Of a DNA stretch of 64,000 nt, positions 63,601 through 64,000 are shown piece after piece (position 1 is the first letter of the stretch; each line of letters opens with the position of its first letter). Both the position numbers and the translations under genes were made by a program. This DNA comes from Microbacterium marinum. Lineage in GTDB: Bacteria; Actinomycetota; Actinomycetes; Actinomycetales; Microbacteriaceae. Location: positions 2,108,001 to 2,172,000 of the forward strand of contig NZ_JACHMD010000001.1 of assembly GCF_014204835.1 (NCBI RefSeq), read 5' to 3'. The notes under the pieces are model-generated. The model worked only from the letters and a program-made list of their open reading frames with translations. It searched no databases and was not told the origin of the DNA.

Positions 63601-64000
63601 TTCGACGTGAACGGCGTGCCGACGGTGTCGATGACTAACTTGGTGACGGACGTGAACCCTGAGGACCCACGCGGGGCGGGCATCGATGACGTTGCCTGGG
63701 ATGCGGTGGCATTCGAGCCGCTCTCTTCTAAGCCTGAGCACTTCGTTGTCGCACTCGGCGACTCCTACTCCTCTGGTGAGGGCGCCGGCGCCTACGAGCC
63801 GTGGTCCGACAACAACGGCAACGACGCAGAGAAGCGCAACCGTTGCCACCAGTCGGACAACGCGTGGGTCCGGAAGAGCACGATCCCGGGCGAGACGCAG
63901 AGCATCGGGGCTTTGTCCGACGCGAGTAGCTCGAAAATGGACTTCCACTTCCTCGCCTGCTCCGGTGCCGAATCCGAGCACCTACTCCCCTACCATTCCG
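60691..64000 (+). CDS. Large secreted protein: propeller, lytic-transglycosylase-like, golvesin-like and SGNH hydrolase domains (partial)
   Basis: The frame has no stop to the window end (over 1100 residues). From the TTG at 60691 (GGGGG nine bases upstream) it has a signal peptide (KLHSSAPLRMSAAIAAMAIV, cleavage near AEA); an ATG at 60721 is the alternative. Residues ~60-330 show repeated strands like a beta-propeller. Around 440-640 is a lysozyme-like domain: Glu508 in VLMQESNLW, YGVGQITDGM, and WFGAVWAYNTG, the order of SLT/GH23 transglycosylases. Cys-rich and golvesin-C-like parts follow, and near 1020 is ALGDSYSSGEGAG, an SGNH hydrolase with Ser1025. The combination resembles NocE-type secreted esterases of actinobacteria. 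Confidence 0.8.
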   Translation, partial: MKLHSSAPLRMSAAIAAMAIVAAGFMPFGSPNAEASQPETPAPAQDDALTERGVPNSQRAELLGGDWKTNDDVVHTVVADAEKIDVLTAEARDGYKWSTTASLVLPQTDTDRWISNSCVTTSGDHLALVFAPRAVTNSDVGMSAGAAAAILDIQTGEWTLIDGGYTMAYFNPGCGDDDTVTLTSFDATSSSTSVTVIDAATKDEVRSAKLKGQATSAIADAEGTIFAAADKGVVALDRSGKQSLLARTTGTAFDLVLDDGGRLGYLVAEGDRAVAYLGSPSAKSAAKPVARGPLAGSGLQRAPQGGVVLTGPDIALVGAPRDVAKLENATPHAVISSTGAIVLNEVKPAGLARTGAQADELVDKIEVSATATASDEDLLFSLAPDAKELAAETTERYEALVDPEAPSGSTARSLTTSSAGDPNELPESERTCAVPRNDPNNQAYQPKPRQVEWAVNRAVLGQLTETRPANWRNLGMPSYSAQGLFPRVTLAGGGTIPPQISLAVLMQESNLWQASRFTSPGNTGNPLIGDYYGNRGTPWEVHFTYADCGYGVGQITDGMRLAGRERAGEVALPYNQQRAIALDYTANIAMSVRMLGQKWNQLAAKGITINNGSANYIENWFGAVWAYNTGVQPSVNFGNPGCDPGPNCTGASGTWGLGWSNNPVNPIYAAARQPFLEVSAADAATPQYWPYPEKIMGFAAWGLELPQTVWADPDTRTYPADYAHSYRVANWLSTDNFNGELNRSQVKPPRELFCETSRNLCDPTTTAACTLSSKECWWNGNATWKPDCSNYCGYGFQRFPSSYTTEASSMASTLPALTLRSSFLPNCAAVPSNWLVVDDTKHSSARNPADCTTRPSTGSFEFTFPFAEANGSYPAKIDVHQQGGGFNGHFYFARMHKENADINAGDRLKVTGEWSLGQSLNQWTRVWVHMPSYAAWTPQAGYTVTYGPNESQTRYLPQRRYANEWVPLGVFDVNGVPTVSMTNLVTDVNPEDPRGAGIDDVAWDAVAFEPLSSKPEHFVVALGDSYSSGEGAGAYEPWSDNNGNDAEKRNRCHQSDNAWVRKSTIPGETQSIGALSDASSSKMDFHFLACSGAESEHLLPYHS

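Overview
The window looks like the chromosome of a high-GC actinobacterium of the family Microbacteriaceae, most likely Microbacterium or a close relative. The evidence is the set of actinobacterial marker families (SepH, DUF3159, DUF3710, DUF3093, DUF4193, DUF3145, DUF4191), polyphosphate glucokinase, a glnE-glnA2 pair, homodimeric AceE beside a FasR-type regulator and fabD-fabH-acpP-fabF, and a class A RNase P RNA. This assignment is an inference from gene content; no database search was possible.

Positions 1 to about 51,600 are core chromosome: dense, GC-rich, with many 4-base start/stop overlaps. In order they hold a dut block; sepH; parC and parE facing each other around a small DUF4287 gene; sigA followed in a coupled operon by a CofE-like ligase and two paralogous ATP-grasp proteins; pepA-lpdA-sucB; glnA with a GlnR-type half site and a leader hairpin, followed by a convergent glutaminase; a four-gene MacB/FtsX-type ABC exporter; DUF808; glnE-glnA2; ppgK; rnpB; a family A DNA polymerase; a zinc-ribbon protein starting one base after a tRNA-Val; and aceE, a FasR-like regulator and the fatty-acid synthase operon. 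Three strong rho-independent terminators are visible (10241, 24411, 49817).

From about 51,640 the character changes. A tRNA-like remnant with an adjacent hairpin marks the edge of an accessory segment that contains more A/T-rich patches, a protein with an IF-2 N-terminal-like domain, an XRE regulator, a decayed tyrosine integrase interrupted by an IS5-family element (937 bp, CTAG duplication), and an IS3-family element (1319 bp, ACA duplication). The IS3 element splits a gene that rejoins in frame to about 211 codons and carries an RNDLVH motif like that of HEPN proteins.

The last 5.6 kb is the most intriguing stretch. A tight four-gene operon (58398-60319) encodes a Tat-signal protein, a LysM lipoprotein, a cytosolic relative of the Tat-signal protein and a small beta-rich protein. 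It diverges from a very large secreted protein (more than 1100 residues, running off the end) that combines a probable beta-propeller, a lytic-transglycosylase-like domain, a golvesin-C-like domain and an SGNH hydrolase. Together they suggest an uncharacterised cell-envelope system.
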